Shown here piece after piece: positions 31,801-43,784 of a DNA stretch of 64,000 bases (positions are counted from its first letter, which is position 1; each line of letters opens with the position of its first letter). Both the position numbers and the translations under genes were made by a program. The DNA comes from Xestospongia bergquistia (taxonomy: Eukaryota > Porifera > Demospongiae > Haplosclerida > Petrosiidae). Location: positions 2,579,501 to 2,643,500 of the forward strand of contig OZ014414.1 in NCBI GenBank assembly GCA_963965975.1. Direction: 5' to 3'. The notes beneath the pieces are model-generated. The model had not been told where the DNA came from and ran no database searches. It worked only from the letters and a program-made list of their open reading frames with translations.

Positions 31801-32044
31801 ATCTAATCCCCTTTCCTGTAGTCTTGAAGGACTGCCCTTCGTGTATACAGCAGTACTTTATCTTGTAATATCTTAGTTCGGGCTTGAGTTCTTTTTCTAA
31901 CCTTTTCTTTGCAGCCACAATAGTTCCGGCGTCTCGTTTCCAAAATTCCACACAGTTTACCGATTTATAATCGTTCAGTTTGGTCTCCAGTTCTGCAAAA
32001 CTGTAGAATAGATCACCAACATTGAAAGATAGAGCCTTTCTCAA
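28860..32044 (-). pseudogene. Dead MULE-type (ZSWIM) transposase with PHD finger
   Basis: Reading the minus strand from 32044 there is an N-terminal block (ELETKLNDYKSVNCVEFWKR; LRYYKIKYCCIHEGQSF), an FKRDCPAHITL block near 31730, and the MULE core between 31250 and 30850 (AFEPYPELIFIDAT; SEIIGVCLLVSEDTSSMKWM; MADKDIRERDVLKQCLPNA; FRREIACEKL). A SWIM-adjacent helix follows near 30320 (CRRMFALRIKLGETLFDPSL), then an acidic linker, and a C-terminal PHD finger at 29040-28890 (WLCKIC, IICNSCLEWYHFSCAG, YWFC). Stops occur in the core (for example after IFIDAT), no ATG is seen at the start, and frames shift repeatedly, so it is inactive. A divergent coiled-coil gene begins 270 bp away, suggesting a two-gene element. 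Confidence 0.8.
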
Positions 32045-32313
32045 TCACGTGCACCAATGTTGCTAGGCAACGGTCAAATGTAACCCTTTATTAACAGTTA
32101 CCGGTAAGTTTCGATCCCTGTACCGGTAGGTTAGCCACAGTGAATAATCTAATCACACTAATAAGATCAAGGGATTCACAAGGGAAAGCGGAAGCTTTCT
32201 CTTCGCATAAAAACATCGCAATTACCACAAAGTAAACAAAGAAGAAACACTGTGTGTTTTGATAGCTTGTCTTGAATAAAAGTAGCTACGTGACATTACT
32301 CTTTGCAAAAGAT

Positions 32314-32760
32314 ATGGGGAATCACAATGGCACCTTGAGGCAAGACGTCCAAGTTTTGAAAGATCAAGTTAGGTCATTAAACCAGGCACAACAGCAAGAA
32401 CAAGAACTGCTGGAAAAAGAAAGGTTACAACTGCAACAGGAACAATTGAAAGAGCAGCAAAAAAAGCTAGAATTGTAAATAGTTGACAAAGAAATAGAAA
32501 AGGAGACAATCAAAAAAAGCGTTGCTGAGCAAGAAGCGGCAAATTTGGCTCAAATAAAATGCATTATAAATGAGATCAAAAATTTCAAAGAAACTCATCC
32601 TGAAGAAAATGTGACAGATATTTTTCACAATCTGCATATCCAACGTTCTTTTGTTAGCCAAGAAAATGATGAAAGCTGTTATATTGTCACGAGAGGGGAA
32701 GAGAATCTTTCTGCATCTCTTATCAATGACAGTCGATGCCTAGAAGACTCAACGGGATAG
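32314..32760 (+). pseudogene. Coiled-coil accessory gene of the MULE-like element
   Basis: ATG 32314 opens MGNHNGTLRQDVQVLKDQVR, then a glutamine/glutamate-rich coiled coil (QAQQQEQELLEKERLQ; QLKEQQKKLEL) to an in-frame TAA at 32476. The same frame continues (EKETIKKSVAEQEAANLAQI; THPEENVTDIFHNLHIQRSF) to a stop at 32758-32760. A single substitution therefore splits a ~149-codon frame. The distal part recurs, broken, on the opposite strand near 7.1-7.27 kb. It is divergent from the transposase and lies between it and the element's non-coding tail. Confidence 0.65.
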
Positions 32761-34070
32761 ATGTAATGATCATAGTCACAATTGTACTCAAAATGCTTAA
32801 AAAACAATATTACAACATGTTAGTAAATATTTGCAAATACATATATGTACATCAATATATCATATACAAATATAGACAGCATTCTAACAAGTGAAAAAAG
32901 AGAACTGAAATATAGCATTTTTAATACAGTGCTACATTTTTTATATATTACTTTATACACAAAAAAAAAAAATTAAAATATATAACTATCATTGGGTAGA
33001 TAATGCTAATTTTTAATTTTGTGGTTTAGCTTATGTGGATTCTTGTATTTGAACTACTAATGTAAATATTTTAATAAAAATTCCATTATTAAATGTTAAA
33101 ATTGTAGTCTGGTAATAGTAACTTCATTCAATAAAGGTAAAAAATACAATCTGACATACATGATGGTTGCAATGTGGATCAGTCATTCCACTAAGTAGGT
33201 CTATTTTATGTGTTTATCATAAACAATAATAAGATCTAGTAGTGGATCTTTTGATCTATTTTTACTACAATCAACACAGTGTGAGCCAATACATTTCTGA
33301 AAAAAAAATTCTCATTTATATTCACAGTTTACAATATTTAGATAAGGCATATACATACAAAGTATACCGGTATTTAGGTTGTGAAAGGTATTCATGTATA
33401 GGTTAGACTATCCAAGTCAACAAGTCAAACCAAACAGACTACAATATACATGTACATAAACATATAACTATATTATTAGTCAATGCTAAATGCAATCAAA
33501 CAGTAAGTTGTACATGCTGTATTGAACTGAATGTGCTTCCTTATATTAACATAATTTTAATACACATACACTGAATAACTGATATGTAGGTACAGTATGG
33601 TACAACTTAAAATTGTCTTAATAAAAACAATCTACGCTTCATTATAAAAATGTCTTAATAAAAGCAATGATAATTATAACGAAAAGCTGAATCATAGTCA
33701 AGTGGTAATGCATAATATTACTGACTAATAGACAATGTCTGTACTGCCATCCCTTCTTTGGATTGTTTGTGATGTTTATACAATCATTGATAATTAGTGA
33801 ACTTCTATTAAATTTTACTAGTACATTATTAAATTAGTCATTAATTACTATCAAAGGGAATAACCCAGGGAAAGTCAGTGGCTTTCCCCCAACAAAAGCT
33901 GTGCTTTTGTGGTTAGAACCAATAGTAAACATTTTAATTATACATGTATAGACTACAAAGGAAACATTGAGACAATTTGCTACAAATGTAGATTTAGAAG
34001 GTCTGGGATTATATTTTATTCTCTTATTCCGAATTTCAGCTGACAGACATTGAACTATTGACAATCCATA
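32620..34070 (+). repeat. Transposon segment, inverted copy of 5.7-7.28 kb
   Basis: Partner of the inverted repeat described at 5722-7275. Beyond the coding end at 32760 it is a non-coding, AT-rich tail; the CCCAACAAAAGCTGTGCTTTTGTGG block (about 33887) has its mirror at 5838-5861. Confidence 0.75.
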
Positions 34071-34219
34071 TTATAATGATGGTAATACCTATGTAATATG
34101 ATCATTTAAATGTAGAAAACACTTGAGTATTTAAAAAAACATTTCAGAACATAACATTATTAAGCAGTGACTGATTTCAATGTTCTGAAGCATTAAGTGA
34201 TATTAAAGACACTATAGAT

Positions 34220-34560
34220 AAACTAAACAAAAATAAATGATATGGTGTAATAGTAATAGTAAGTAATAGTAAAATTAAACGATATTGGAAGTAAAGTTTA
34301 ATCAACAAAACTTTTATACTTCCTGATTAAGAATGACTTCCTTAAATGATTATTAATGTTAATATTATAACTATAGCTTTTGTTATGCTTTGTGTTGTCA
34401 AATTAAACTTTGATGTGCTGTTACAGAAAAAATGTACAACATTTGAATTAATAACCTCAAAGGAGAACAGTCACATGAAAATATGGAGAAACAACAGGGA
34501 AGTTAGTGGCCATTCCCTCTTCATATAACAGACTGAGAAACAGCTGCAACTTGATAGTTC
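34220..34560 (+). repeat. Direct repeat of 8.64-8.97 kb
   Basis: Same ordered blocks as the left copy (CCTGATTAAGAATGACTTCC, TGTGCTGTTACAGA, GTTAGTGGCCATTCCCTC). Non-coding. Confidence 0.75.
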
Positions 34561-34984
34561 CTCGAGTAAGCTCCCATGGGTGCTTACAGTAATTTGAAAG
34601 GGGTGGGCACTTACACGAGATTTTTCAAAATCAGACACTGTAAAAAAGTTAAGTATATGCCAGTATATGCACTATACTATACTTACATGTTATAAGGCAT
34701 CTTATGTTTTGATATGGATTTGCCTTATAACATTGTTTGTTATAAGTAGGAGTAAACTAGAGTCATATATCTTCCTTTGTAATAAGTATTGATTATATGA
34801 GTCTTATACTACAAGCTTATAACTCTTGAGCATATAAGGAATAAAGTGATTCTTATTTTGTTGGGTCATAATGTTGTAATCACACAAACTGATAATATTT
34901 TTGATGACAAAATCTATCATTTATTATGAATGTTGAATTACAAAACGCTTTAAAGTAGTTATTCATTAGCAAATATAATCAAGC

Positions 34985-37141
34985 TGTATTATACTTCATA
35001 AAATAACAGTAACGTATAAACAAAGCCTATACCAAAATCAAATGTGAGAGAAAAACATGAGGAAGATATAGCACAATGACACATAGGTCTACTAATCGGG
35101 ATAAAACTTGTACATGACTCATGATCAAATACTGTAGAACAAAGTAGAACAGCCGAATGTATATAATGCCTACACAAATAATCACCATACCATTGTACAT
35201 GCATGAGCTAGAATATGAACTTTAGTATTAGATGTGTTCAGAGATGATACAACAACTTCATGTTCAATAAATGATATTATTTGTCCTATTTGAATAGGTG
35301 CTTCACCTTGAGTGTCAAACATTGGGCCATTTAGCAGCAATTGCATGCAGTAGACTTTTGTGAACGACAATTGCATGAAATGTATTCTTTACAATTAATT
35401 ATACTTTTTGTATTGTTTGTAAAACCTCAATATCTTGACTATGTCCATTGTTGGACGGATACAAGCAGTTGTACATTTTATGTAAGTAGAAAAGCTCATT
35501 GTCACTGAAGTACTTCTCTTTGAAAGGGAATTGCTGAATTTTTTTTCAACATCAACTTCTAACACAATATATGAAAAAATCTTTATTCTTGCATTATTAA
35601 AAGATCTTGTGCCTGTGACTGACTTAGTGAACTATAATCACTCTTAGTTTTTATTTGAATCTGTTCATTAACAGCTGATAGAAAGTCATCCTCATGGCTC
35701 ATTAAAGAACTTTTTGGTTTGACAAAATCCAAGACTTGCTAACACCTTCCATTATGCCATTGCAGCGTCCATATGGAAAACACCAGAAAAATGAGAATGG
35801 ACCAAAATCTAATAATCAATCTCTTAAGTGGCAAAACATGTGCATATTTGGCATGCAGTAGTCAGGTCCATGTAAAGTTTCAAACAATTTACAAAACTCT
35901 ACTAGCAGTATATGACCTTGGTCAATTTGAGTTCCAGAAATAATAGGCTGGCAAAGGATAGAACAACTCTCAACAAGCAAACACCAACATTTATAATGTG
36001 CATCATCAATAATTTTGTATAGAGAAAAAACTGAATATAATAATATCTAATTTTTCCTTTCATCTGCAGTAAATGAAACAAAACCTGATTCAACTTTACG
36101 AGGAATGCATCCTATCTTAGAAGGAGGAATAATCAAATCAACTTTTTCTTGTAGCAAGATGAAGTGACTGGCATCAAGAACACCTTTCTTTTTCCATCTC
36201 TGAATAATATGCTTTGCTAATCTTAGAAATATACAATGCATACATAGCCTATGATCAATTATATGACAGTGTACTACATTAAAGTGAGGAATTAACAAAA
36301 GTTCTGAGTATTTAACACGACATTCACGCCAAATACCAGTACAATCAGAACTTGTATGAGATTATTGACACTTCAAAGCTTTAGATTTATGTGTGTCTAT
36401 ATCTCGAGCTGTCCAGGTCTCACAATCAAAGCCACCATACAATGGCATACTTCCAAATGTTGATATCACAAACTCTTTCATGCACCTTCAAGAAGAGAGG
36501 AAGAGTTTGTAAATGTAACAGCATCATACAGTAACTAAATCTCTAACCATTGGAAAAAGAAAGGTATTATTTATATGCTGCTTTGGTTCATTAGGACCAG
36601 GCATCATTCCAACTAAAATCATGTTTTCTTCTTTAAAATGTTCCTTTCTGGGTAGATTAAGAACACAGAGGTAAATGGCACCAACAGAATAGAGTGTTTC
36701 TTTATAAGGATTAAACCAATCAACATTAAGACTTAAGCATAAATTATTTGGAAGGGCAAGAAATTGTCTATCATTAATAGTTTTAGTTCATTCCATATCC
36801 TCCCATCATATATATCTCCTAAAATATCTTCCTGCACTCAAGTTATTCAATTATCACATCTTTCAAGGAATCTCTTTGCTTTGCCGTTTCTTTTAATGAA
36901 CTCACAATACTACGATAAACAAACACTTTTCTTGGTACAAGTTTATACCTTTTTCAATTTTAACTATTATCATTAGCATTTCATCACAAGCTTTATGCCT
37001 ACTCGGATGAGGATGATTTGGAAACTGTATAAAAAAGCACCATTTAGATTCTTGCTGACCATGATTGTCAATGATGCACTCTGAAAGATTATAAAGAGTG
37101 TAACATTTTGTACAAACAACATATATACTCAACATAATCAT
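34985..37141 (-). pseudogene. Tnp2-type transposase remnant
   Basis: Minus-strand pieces in order are: VVCTKCYTLYNLSECI with FPNHPHPSRHKACDEML (37130-36960); FLALPNNLCLSLNVDWFNPY with GAIYLCVLNLPRKEH and ENMILVGMMPGPNEPK (36765-36570); MHCIFLRLAKHIIQRWKKKG with GFVSFTADE (36250-36050); YKIIDDAHYKCWCLLVESCS with QPIISGTQID (36020-35920); LHGPDYCMPNMHMFCHL with FWCFPYGRCNGI (35870-35740); and a C-terminal WYGDYLCRHYIHSAVLLCST (about 35200-35140). Order and motifs match the Tnp2/DUF4218-like transposases of CACTA elements. Multiple frame changes and stops make it inactive. Confidence 0.8.
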
Positions 37142-37523
37142 CTAGCTTAAAAGACATACGAACTGCGCACGTAATTTGTTGCAGCAGTGCATGGCCAGTG
37201 ATAACTGCAATTGATTAATAGTGTAAACTATTGATATTCGGACACCATGTATATTCTGACGTCTTCCCTCTTCAGTAGAAAAGAGAACCAGTGAAACTGG
37301 TATATATAAATGTAGGTCATAGATAGGTAAAATACTAGATGTGGAGAGCCGCTGTTTTTAACATGTTCTTAGCCACAACAATCAGAAAATGAATTTTGGA
37401 CCCGTCTAAGTTCGGATAAAATATTCTATTGTTGTACACTTGGATCTTTTTATTGAAGATAAAAAGAAACGTTTGGCAACTAATAGTAAACAAATGAGTG
37501 CTAGAGGCTAAATTATTATAACA

Positions 37524-38289
37524 TTAATAATATAGAAACAAACAGACAAACTGACCTATTGGAGGCTTGACAGTGGTTGCCTTTTGAGACTGAGAACATA
37601 TCCGATACTGAGTACTAGCAGCCAGATTATAATAAAGAATAATTAAATTACACAAAATGTTAGCTGTCTCATTGAGTACATCCTGCTGTTGCAATGGAAA
37701 TGTTGTTCTCACTAAGTCAATAACAATCTTCTTATTAGGTACGACTTTTTAAAATGGTGTTTCATCGATTCTTCATCCTCACCAATGGGAACTAAAGCTG
37801 GAACAAATGGTATAGACAGCATTTTGGATTTCGGGGTAGATGGTGATGACAATGGCTGCGTTCCCCAAACTTTGCAGCAAAAGGTAAAACCTGCACGTGA
37901 AAACAGATGACAATAGCAAGAAACAGACTAGGAAAAGCACTAACATTTTCTCTATTTGTGTTCTCATCATAGCATTCTGTGGTTCCTGAGTCATCAAGTA
38001 TAGTAGCAGCATTCCATTGACACTATAAAATTGGTAAAATGAAGAAACGTTTGATATTAGTACTGGTGTACTTATTTACCTGTTTTAGCTTCTGAATAGT
38101 TTTTCAAAGTATTGCTCTGTCACTGATTGTTGGTATAACTTCCTCCAATTCCAATTCATCAAGCAAGACCTGCAGAGCAAGTCCTGACAACATATTCTCG
38201 GCAAGTAAATCTAACGTCTTTGAGCTAATGCTTTGTCTTGCAAAATACACCTGAAGTTCAGTAACAGTTAGACACTTGAACTTTTCCAT
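37524..38289 (-). pseudogene. SAM-like accessory gene of the CACTA element
   Basis: ATG 38287-38289 starts MEKFKCLTVTELQVYFARQS, then ISSKTLDLLAENMLSGLALQ and LLDELELEEVIPTISDRAIL, a SAM-domain-like helical bundle of about 60 residues. A frameshift follows near 38107. Later pieces are NAATILDDSGTTECYDENTN (about 38000), STPKSKMLSIPFVPALVPIG (about 37830) and FPLQQQDVLNETANILCN (37700). SAM-type proteins next to Tnp2 genes are plausible element-borne regulators; this is inference from position. Confidence 0.45.
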
Positions 38290-38385
38290 TACGAAATAAT
38301 ATGCAGCTGCAGTAAGTGTGAAAATGTTTGCATATGTATAGATCTTATACCAGGTTCTATTAAATGCCCACATACATTGTGATTG

Positions 38386-38537
38386 GATGTATTGGTGATG
38401 TTCGCTACATGTTTGGTGAACATCACTACATGGGTAGTGAAATTTTCACTACACTGCTTCACTACTATGTAGTGACAGAACTTTGTGGTGATGTTCACCA
38501 CAAAGGTAGTGACCATCACTTCTTAGTTTTTACAGTG
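38386..38537 (-). repeat. Palindrome-rich ~155-bp subterminal repeat, copy 1
   Basis: Alternating GTAGTGA and TCACTAC words form nested palindromes (for example CTTTGTGGTGATGTTCACCACAAAG at 38489-38513). The block is repeated in opposite orientation at 40681-40834 with about 85% identity by eye. Confidence 0.85.
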
Positions 38538-38794
38538 CATGTGGCATGAGTCAGGTTGTGTGTATGTACATGTATATATGCAGCATGCAGAAAGACGTGA
38601 ATTTATTATAGTAGCAGAAACATTGAGATTCAAAATATCACTGATCAGATGCATACTTCCTGATGTATGTGTATTGCTCAATCAATTGGAAAAACTTTGC
38701 ATGTCTATGAGTTTATCCTTGAAAAGGGGGGTGCATCTGCACCCCCCTTGGGTACAGGCATGGTTATGCTCCTTTTCCATCATTATTACACATT

Positions 38795-39350
38795 CTGTAA
38801 CCGCTAATAACATACTACTGAGAAGTTGGCAACATATACCAGATATCAGTCACTAGACTAAACTATACACTAAGCATGTGTCACAAATGGTCCACCCTCT
38901 TCTAAATGCAGTTCTTGATTGTTTCTTTTTTAATAATAAAGTTTATAAAGTTATTTATATGTAGTAATAAAGTAATTAAATGTACTTACTTGTAGCAAAT
39001 GACTTCGCTTGTTGCTTGAGATAAGTTGGATTCCTCGTTTATAGCTATATTCTTAAGATATTTAATTATAAACATACCACAATTTTAATTAATTCACACT
39101 AAATAGAGGTGGAGCCCTGCACGATGTGCAAACACTTCGATCACTAAACACGCATAGCTGTCACTAAAAGTAGAAAGCATTTAACTTGAAAAGTCAGTTT
39201 AATGATAATGGCTAATTAGTTGGAACGTCATTTTTGCAATATCTAGCTTGTCGCGTACATAAATTCTTCTTGAGTTAACTTGAAGTTAAGGTTATAAAAC
39301 ATGATAAAACCAATAAGAATGAATCTCTAAAAGAAAAGTCATTAAAGTAT
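38795..39350 (+). repeat. Dispersed repeat, direct copy of 11.55-12.23 kb
   Basis: Collinear with the copy at 11550-12230 (ACATACTACTGAGAAGTTGGCAACATAT, GTCCACCCTCTTCTAAATG, AATAGAGGTGGAGCCCTG). Slightly shorter. Confidence 0.8.
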
Positions 39351-40145
39351 CACTCAAATAAACAGATAGTCTTTTTTCCACATAATAATAGAACAGAATG
39401 CATCCATCATGTCATCAATGTTAACACTGCACATAGAAGTAAACCCTACACGTTAGGGCCTTTAAGTGTTATTTGAGATCTCACAATGAAGCTCAGTTGA
39501 GCTAAGGAATTTGTACAAATGATATCTCTAATAAATTATGATATCATAATTTTACAGGTACATTAGGTATAATAATCATTTAATCAATATCCCTGGAGTG
39601 ATCAAAGCAATAACGAGTGTTTATAGAGCAACAGTCAACAGAGTTGTCACTATTGCTAAGGTATAATAATATTCATTATTAGATAAATATAGTTATATGT
39701 CAGTTTTCACTTCATAAAGCCAATGAGTGATTTATAAATAATAACAATTGTAATAATCATGTGTTTAACATTAATTTTACTTTTTTTCCTCCTTTCTGAA
39801 GACTGATCTTATTCTCATTGTTGATGTGATAACATTGGTAATAAATACATTAACATGTTAATGGAATACAAATGTGAAGAAAAATAGTTTAGTCAATGGA
39901 ACAAGGTTCATTGAGATTATCTATTTTATTAGATTATTAACACATTTTAAGTTGTAATATACAAGACAATTGGAATTAAATCTATCTAGTGATCATTTTG
40001 CAATTGAAGTATATACTCTTCCCTGGTTCCCTCCTAAAATATTCCAAGAAAATTAAATGCACCAAGTAGGGTAGTTTCACAAAATGCTTGTAGTATGTAA
40101 AAAAACTATAATGTAATAACGGGCCCATATAAAGTAGTTTAGTTA
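39350..40145. other. Gene-free stretch
   Basis: AT-rich; includes a short ATTATGATATCATAAT palindrome near 39535-39550. No gene seen. Confidence 0.5.
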
Positions 40146-40150
40146 GCAAA

Positions 40151-40461
40151 TTATTGATGTCTGCGGACACCTATCTTGTCACGTTTTTCATTAGCTGTTC
40201 TTACGTTATGGACGACATTTCCTTCATTAGCAGAGATCAGTGTCCCCCACATAACAACAGATAATGATGAAGAAATAAACCAGGTATGGATTACTTGACA
40301 GAGCATAGCTCTATTATCTTGTGGACTGGTTTGTAAACCACTCAAAACGTCAAAGGAAACTCTTAATGCCGAACCAATGACATACCACTAGGCAGCAATA
40401 TCAACTAATAATTCAAATAGATTGTCTTCATCAGGGGCAATATTTAAAATATCTGGAGTAC
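40151..40461 (-). pseudogene. Broken Death-domain exon
   Basis: After a good acceptor (TTTTTATGCAG|GTACTCC) the minus strand reads ILNIAPDEDNLFELLVDIAA, an in-frame TAG, then WYVIGSALRVSFDVLSGLQT and NRAMLCQVIHTWF, with WGTLISA further on. The pattern (LFELL..A..WY.IG..L.V....L..L, then L..V...W and W..L..A) is that of the Death domain at the start of genes 1 and 2. One nonsense mutation precedes the core WY. It lies between two inverted 155-bp repeats (38.4 and 40.7 kb) and away from any intact partner exon. Confidence 0.55.
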
Positions 40462-40680
40462 CTGCATAAAAATGAAAATTTAAAAAAGTACATAGAAGTA
40501 ATTGCAACATCAGTACTTTTTGTTCTAAGATCTCTTCCAAGACATCTTTATGAAGTTGCATGTGATTAGACAAAAAGAATCAATTAATTGATGGATATGT
40601 CCTTACGGTAATTACCAAATTATTTTGCCCTGAGGTAATAAGCACGTTTCTTTTACTTCGTTTTGTGTTTTATTCCTACA

Positions 40681-40834
40681 CTAAGTAGTAATGGTCACTA
40701 CCTTTGTGATGAACATCACCACAAATTAAAGTTCTGTCTCTACAGAGAAATGAAGCAGTTTAGTGAAAATTTCACTACACATGTAGTGACATTCATCAAC
40801 ATGTAGTGAACATCACCAAAACATCCAATTTGTG
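40681..40834 (+). repeat. Palindrome-rich subterminal repeat, copy 2
   Basis: CTAAGTAGTAATGGTCACTACC ... GAACATCACCAAAACATCCAA matches the complement of 38386-38524. Either it is the end of a second, mostly deleted CACTA element, or the two copies are the inverted ends of a 2.45-kb composite. Confidence 0.8.
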
Positions 40835-40839
40835 AAAAT

Positions 40840-42095
40840 GGTCGTTGTTTTATTACTAGATGCTAGAATAGTCATGCCCATAGTGAGAGCTTGGAAACTA
40901 AACATAAATGTTAAAATAAAATATGCATGGAGCTGTAGATTAGTTAATTACATTGAATTTCGTAACTAACTTTCCACCCATAGCAAGTGGCATAGAGACA
41001 TTCTAAGTGCTGTGCAGGTCATGATGCTTACAACACACTCCTCATCTACCTTAGTTTCAATCCATATTGACTCAGCTTAATTGATTCACAAAGTTCAAAG
41101 TCCTTGCATGTACATTTGACAGAGTTGAGTAGGCTACTAGAAAGATCATTAATCACATCAAATAAATTCAAACAAAACTACTCCTATCTTATTAACCTTT
41201 TAAAACTAATGTTAAAGAGCTTGAGCAATTAGTTATGAACATACAACTTGAGTTTAGTAATTAGTGAGCTACTTTTGAATATAGATGAAATGTAGTTGAC
41301 TAGATTTCATTTTCTTCATTTTGCCATCCAAAAGTAGCTTGTAATTAAAATTTAAGTAAACCAAGTACTTTATTATGACCTGAAGTTGTTCTTTCTACAT
41401 GTCTTATATTGTCAATAAAGGCTTTTGTGATTATGTGAGAATTGCTAGTACATATCAGTCTACCTAGTTTTACACAGTTGTCATTGCTATTACATCATTG
41501 TATTTTTAAATTTCACTTAATTTGTATGTTGGCACAACATGTACTAAAAATCTCTCTCTACTTTATTCATGTAATAAGATACTGGAATGTCAGTACACAA
41601 TATTGTTGATGTGTAGTCTAGTGACATGATGTCATTTTTCCCAATATGACAAACAGGAAGTAAGGTCACAGACTTAACAAGGTCAATATTAACTTAATTA
41701 TTATGATGTAACTTTATTAATATACACTTGGTACAGTCCTAGACAGGCATTCTGCACCTTCATATAATCTTTGTGATAGGAAAGATGTTATGGACAAACT
41801 GTAATAATTGATTGGTTGATTTAACTATTCCCTAGTCACTTTCGTTACATATTTGAGATACTGAGAAGTTGTGAACACCACATTGTTCTTATTAGTAATA
41901 AACTAATTTCATGTCATGTAGTTTCATGTTGCATGAATTGAACAATTGTTAACAGAGCTATGAGACTCTCTGCAATGTCTTATTAGCTAGGCAATATCTG
42001 TATGTACAATGTATAATTTCTGTCTATTTGATCAATAGTAATAAACATCAGTAGGGCATCTGTTGATTCCCCTTGATAGAGATGTTTGTATTGAG
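40840..42095. other. Gene-free stretch
   Basis: AT-rich with no coding signal accepted on either strand. Confidence 0.5.
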
Positions 42096-42100
42096 GTCTA

Positions 42101-42452
42101 CTGAATGTTTACACCTTGTTATATTAGCAGTCTAGCTATACTGCATGTTTACATCTTGTTATAGTAGCAGTCTAGCTATACTGCATGTTTACATCTTGTT
42201 ATATTAGCAGTCTAGCTATACTGCATGTTTACACCTTGTTATATTAGCAGTCTAGCTATACTGCATGTTTACACCTTGTTATATTAGCAGTCTAGCTATA
42301 CTGCATGTTTACACCTTGTTATATTAGCAGTCTAGCTATACTGCATGTTTACATCTTGTTATATTAGCAGTCTAGCTATACTGCATGTTTACACCTTGTT
42401 ATATTAGCATTCTAGCTATACTGCATGTTTACACCTTGTTATAGTAGGAGTC
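42101..42452. repeat. 40-bp minisatellite, about 8.8 copies
   Basis: The unit is CTGCATGTTTACACCTTGTT followed by ATATTAGCAGTCTAGCTATA. Copies differ at few positions (ACACC/ACATC, ATATTAG/ATAGTAG, one CAG to CAT), so the array is young. It has no variable spacers, hence it is not a CRISPR. Confidence 0.97.
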
Positions 42453-42459
42453 ATGAGTA

Positions 42460-43780
42460 GTAATAATAATATATTAAACATTGTGGTGTTTATTATTTCC
42501 TATGCGTCATCATGTATTACATATACCAAAAAGACCACAAATCGAATAAATCAACCAATCCATTTTACAGCAGAGCTTCACTTCCTTTTCCAACTTATGG
42601 TGGGTAAGCTCCTCCTTCATGTATGAGTATATGCATTACTGACATGATAGTCATAAAAGGAACAATGAATCTACAAGTAGTTTATCTATGACATTAAAAT
42701 GCTGTAGCAAGTATTAGTCAATGTAATGAATTATGGTAACCTGTATCCAAACCCTCTTCCTTTCTGTAAGAGAGAAAATGACAAACATAGACTACATTGG
42801 CTCCCTTAACTTCAATAACATTCTTACCTTTATATGGTTTCAAGTAACTTAATAATATATTACTCCCAAGTAGTCTGTTAATCACTTTGCAAGATCAATT
42901 AGTTGTTATGATCTAAGAACTGGGACAATTCTAGGCAGACATTTTATATCTAATTACATTATTGGCATAATTGCAGTTTATTGTAGTGTATAGTATACAA
43001 TATCATAACTTAGTCATTGGGTATGTCCATGTTGTATATTTACACATGTATGGTATATGAATTTATTACAAACATGTTAGGCCTGGATTGTTGTAAGATT
43101 GTGGTGTTTTTTGGTGCGTATTAGATTATTCTTTCTGTTCATTATTGTCTTCAAAAGCATTGTTTGTGGGCACATATTATACTCTGTTAGGTAAAATATA
43201 AGAAACAGTTTGGGTAAACTATTAATGGTCAAATGATTATTGTGAGTAACTATTATGGACATATTACCTTCAAGTGATGGCAGTAAGTTGACACTATAAT
43301 TAAGTCAAGCTGATATTGAGTAAGAACTAATATATATTTTCTTAAGTACATGTCATACATGTGATAAAACATGATATTAGTTGTAAGACATACAAGAAAC
43401 TTATTTGTTACTGTATGGAACCGAGTAAGGTTAGTCAAAGACTTTCTTGACTAAAGGAACACAATCAACTCTCTCCATATGATACACATTACAAGGCAGT
43501 CTTATATAGTAAGAAACAACAAAAGACTATAACAAGTAACAATAGTAGAGACAAAAAGAAACAAAGAATACATTCATACAAAAGAAAACTAACTCATTGA
43601 ACTGCTTATTAGCACAACTTAACACATTGAGGTTATAATTACATAAATTAACAAAGTCTAACCACAGTAAACATGATTAGCACAAAATAAAAGAACCTGG
43701 ACCTTCACAGTTACAAATAGAATTTCAATGATAGGATAAAAACAACATTTATTAAAAAGGTAATATTGTGCATAGATATA
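42460..43780. other. Gene-free stretch
   Basis: AT-rich spacer up to tetraspan gene B; the short frames here have no coding character. Confidence 0.5.
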
Positions 43781-43784
43781 AGAT

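Larger units (their letters stand above)
34636..38537 (-). mobile_element. CACTA-like (En/Spm) element remnant
   Basis: CACTGTAAAAAAGTTAAG at 34636 points inward, and CTTAGTTTTTACAGTG closes the right end at 38537, matching the CACTG...CAGTG tips of CACTA elements. Between them on the minus strand lie a SAM-like accessory gene and a Tnp2-type transposase, both broken. The right subterminal 150 bp is packed with short inverted GTAGTGA/TCACTAC motifs, like the transposase-binding subterminal repeats of En/Spm. No 2-3 bp target duplication matches, so the ends may be altered. Confidence 0.6.

Noticed and set aside
34636-38537. Exact CACTA boundaries with target duplication
   Set aside because: Left flank AGA and right flank CAT do not match, so the element ends are given only as probable.
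42101-42452. Possible CRISPR array
   Set aside because: The 40-bp units are contiguous with no variable spacers, and the genome is eukaryotic.
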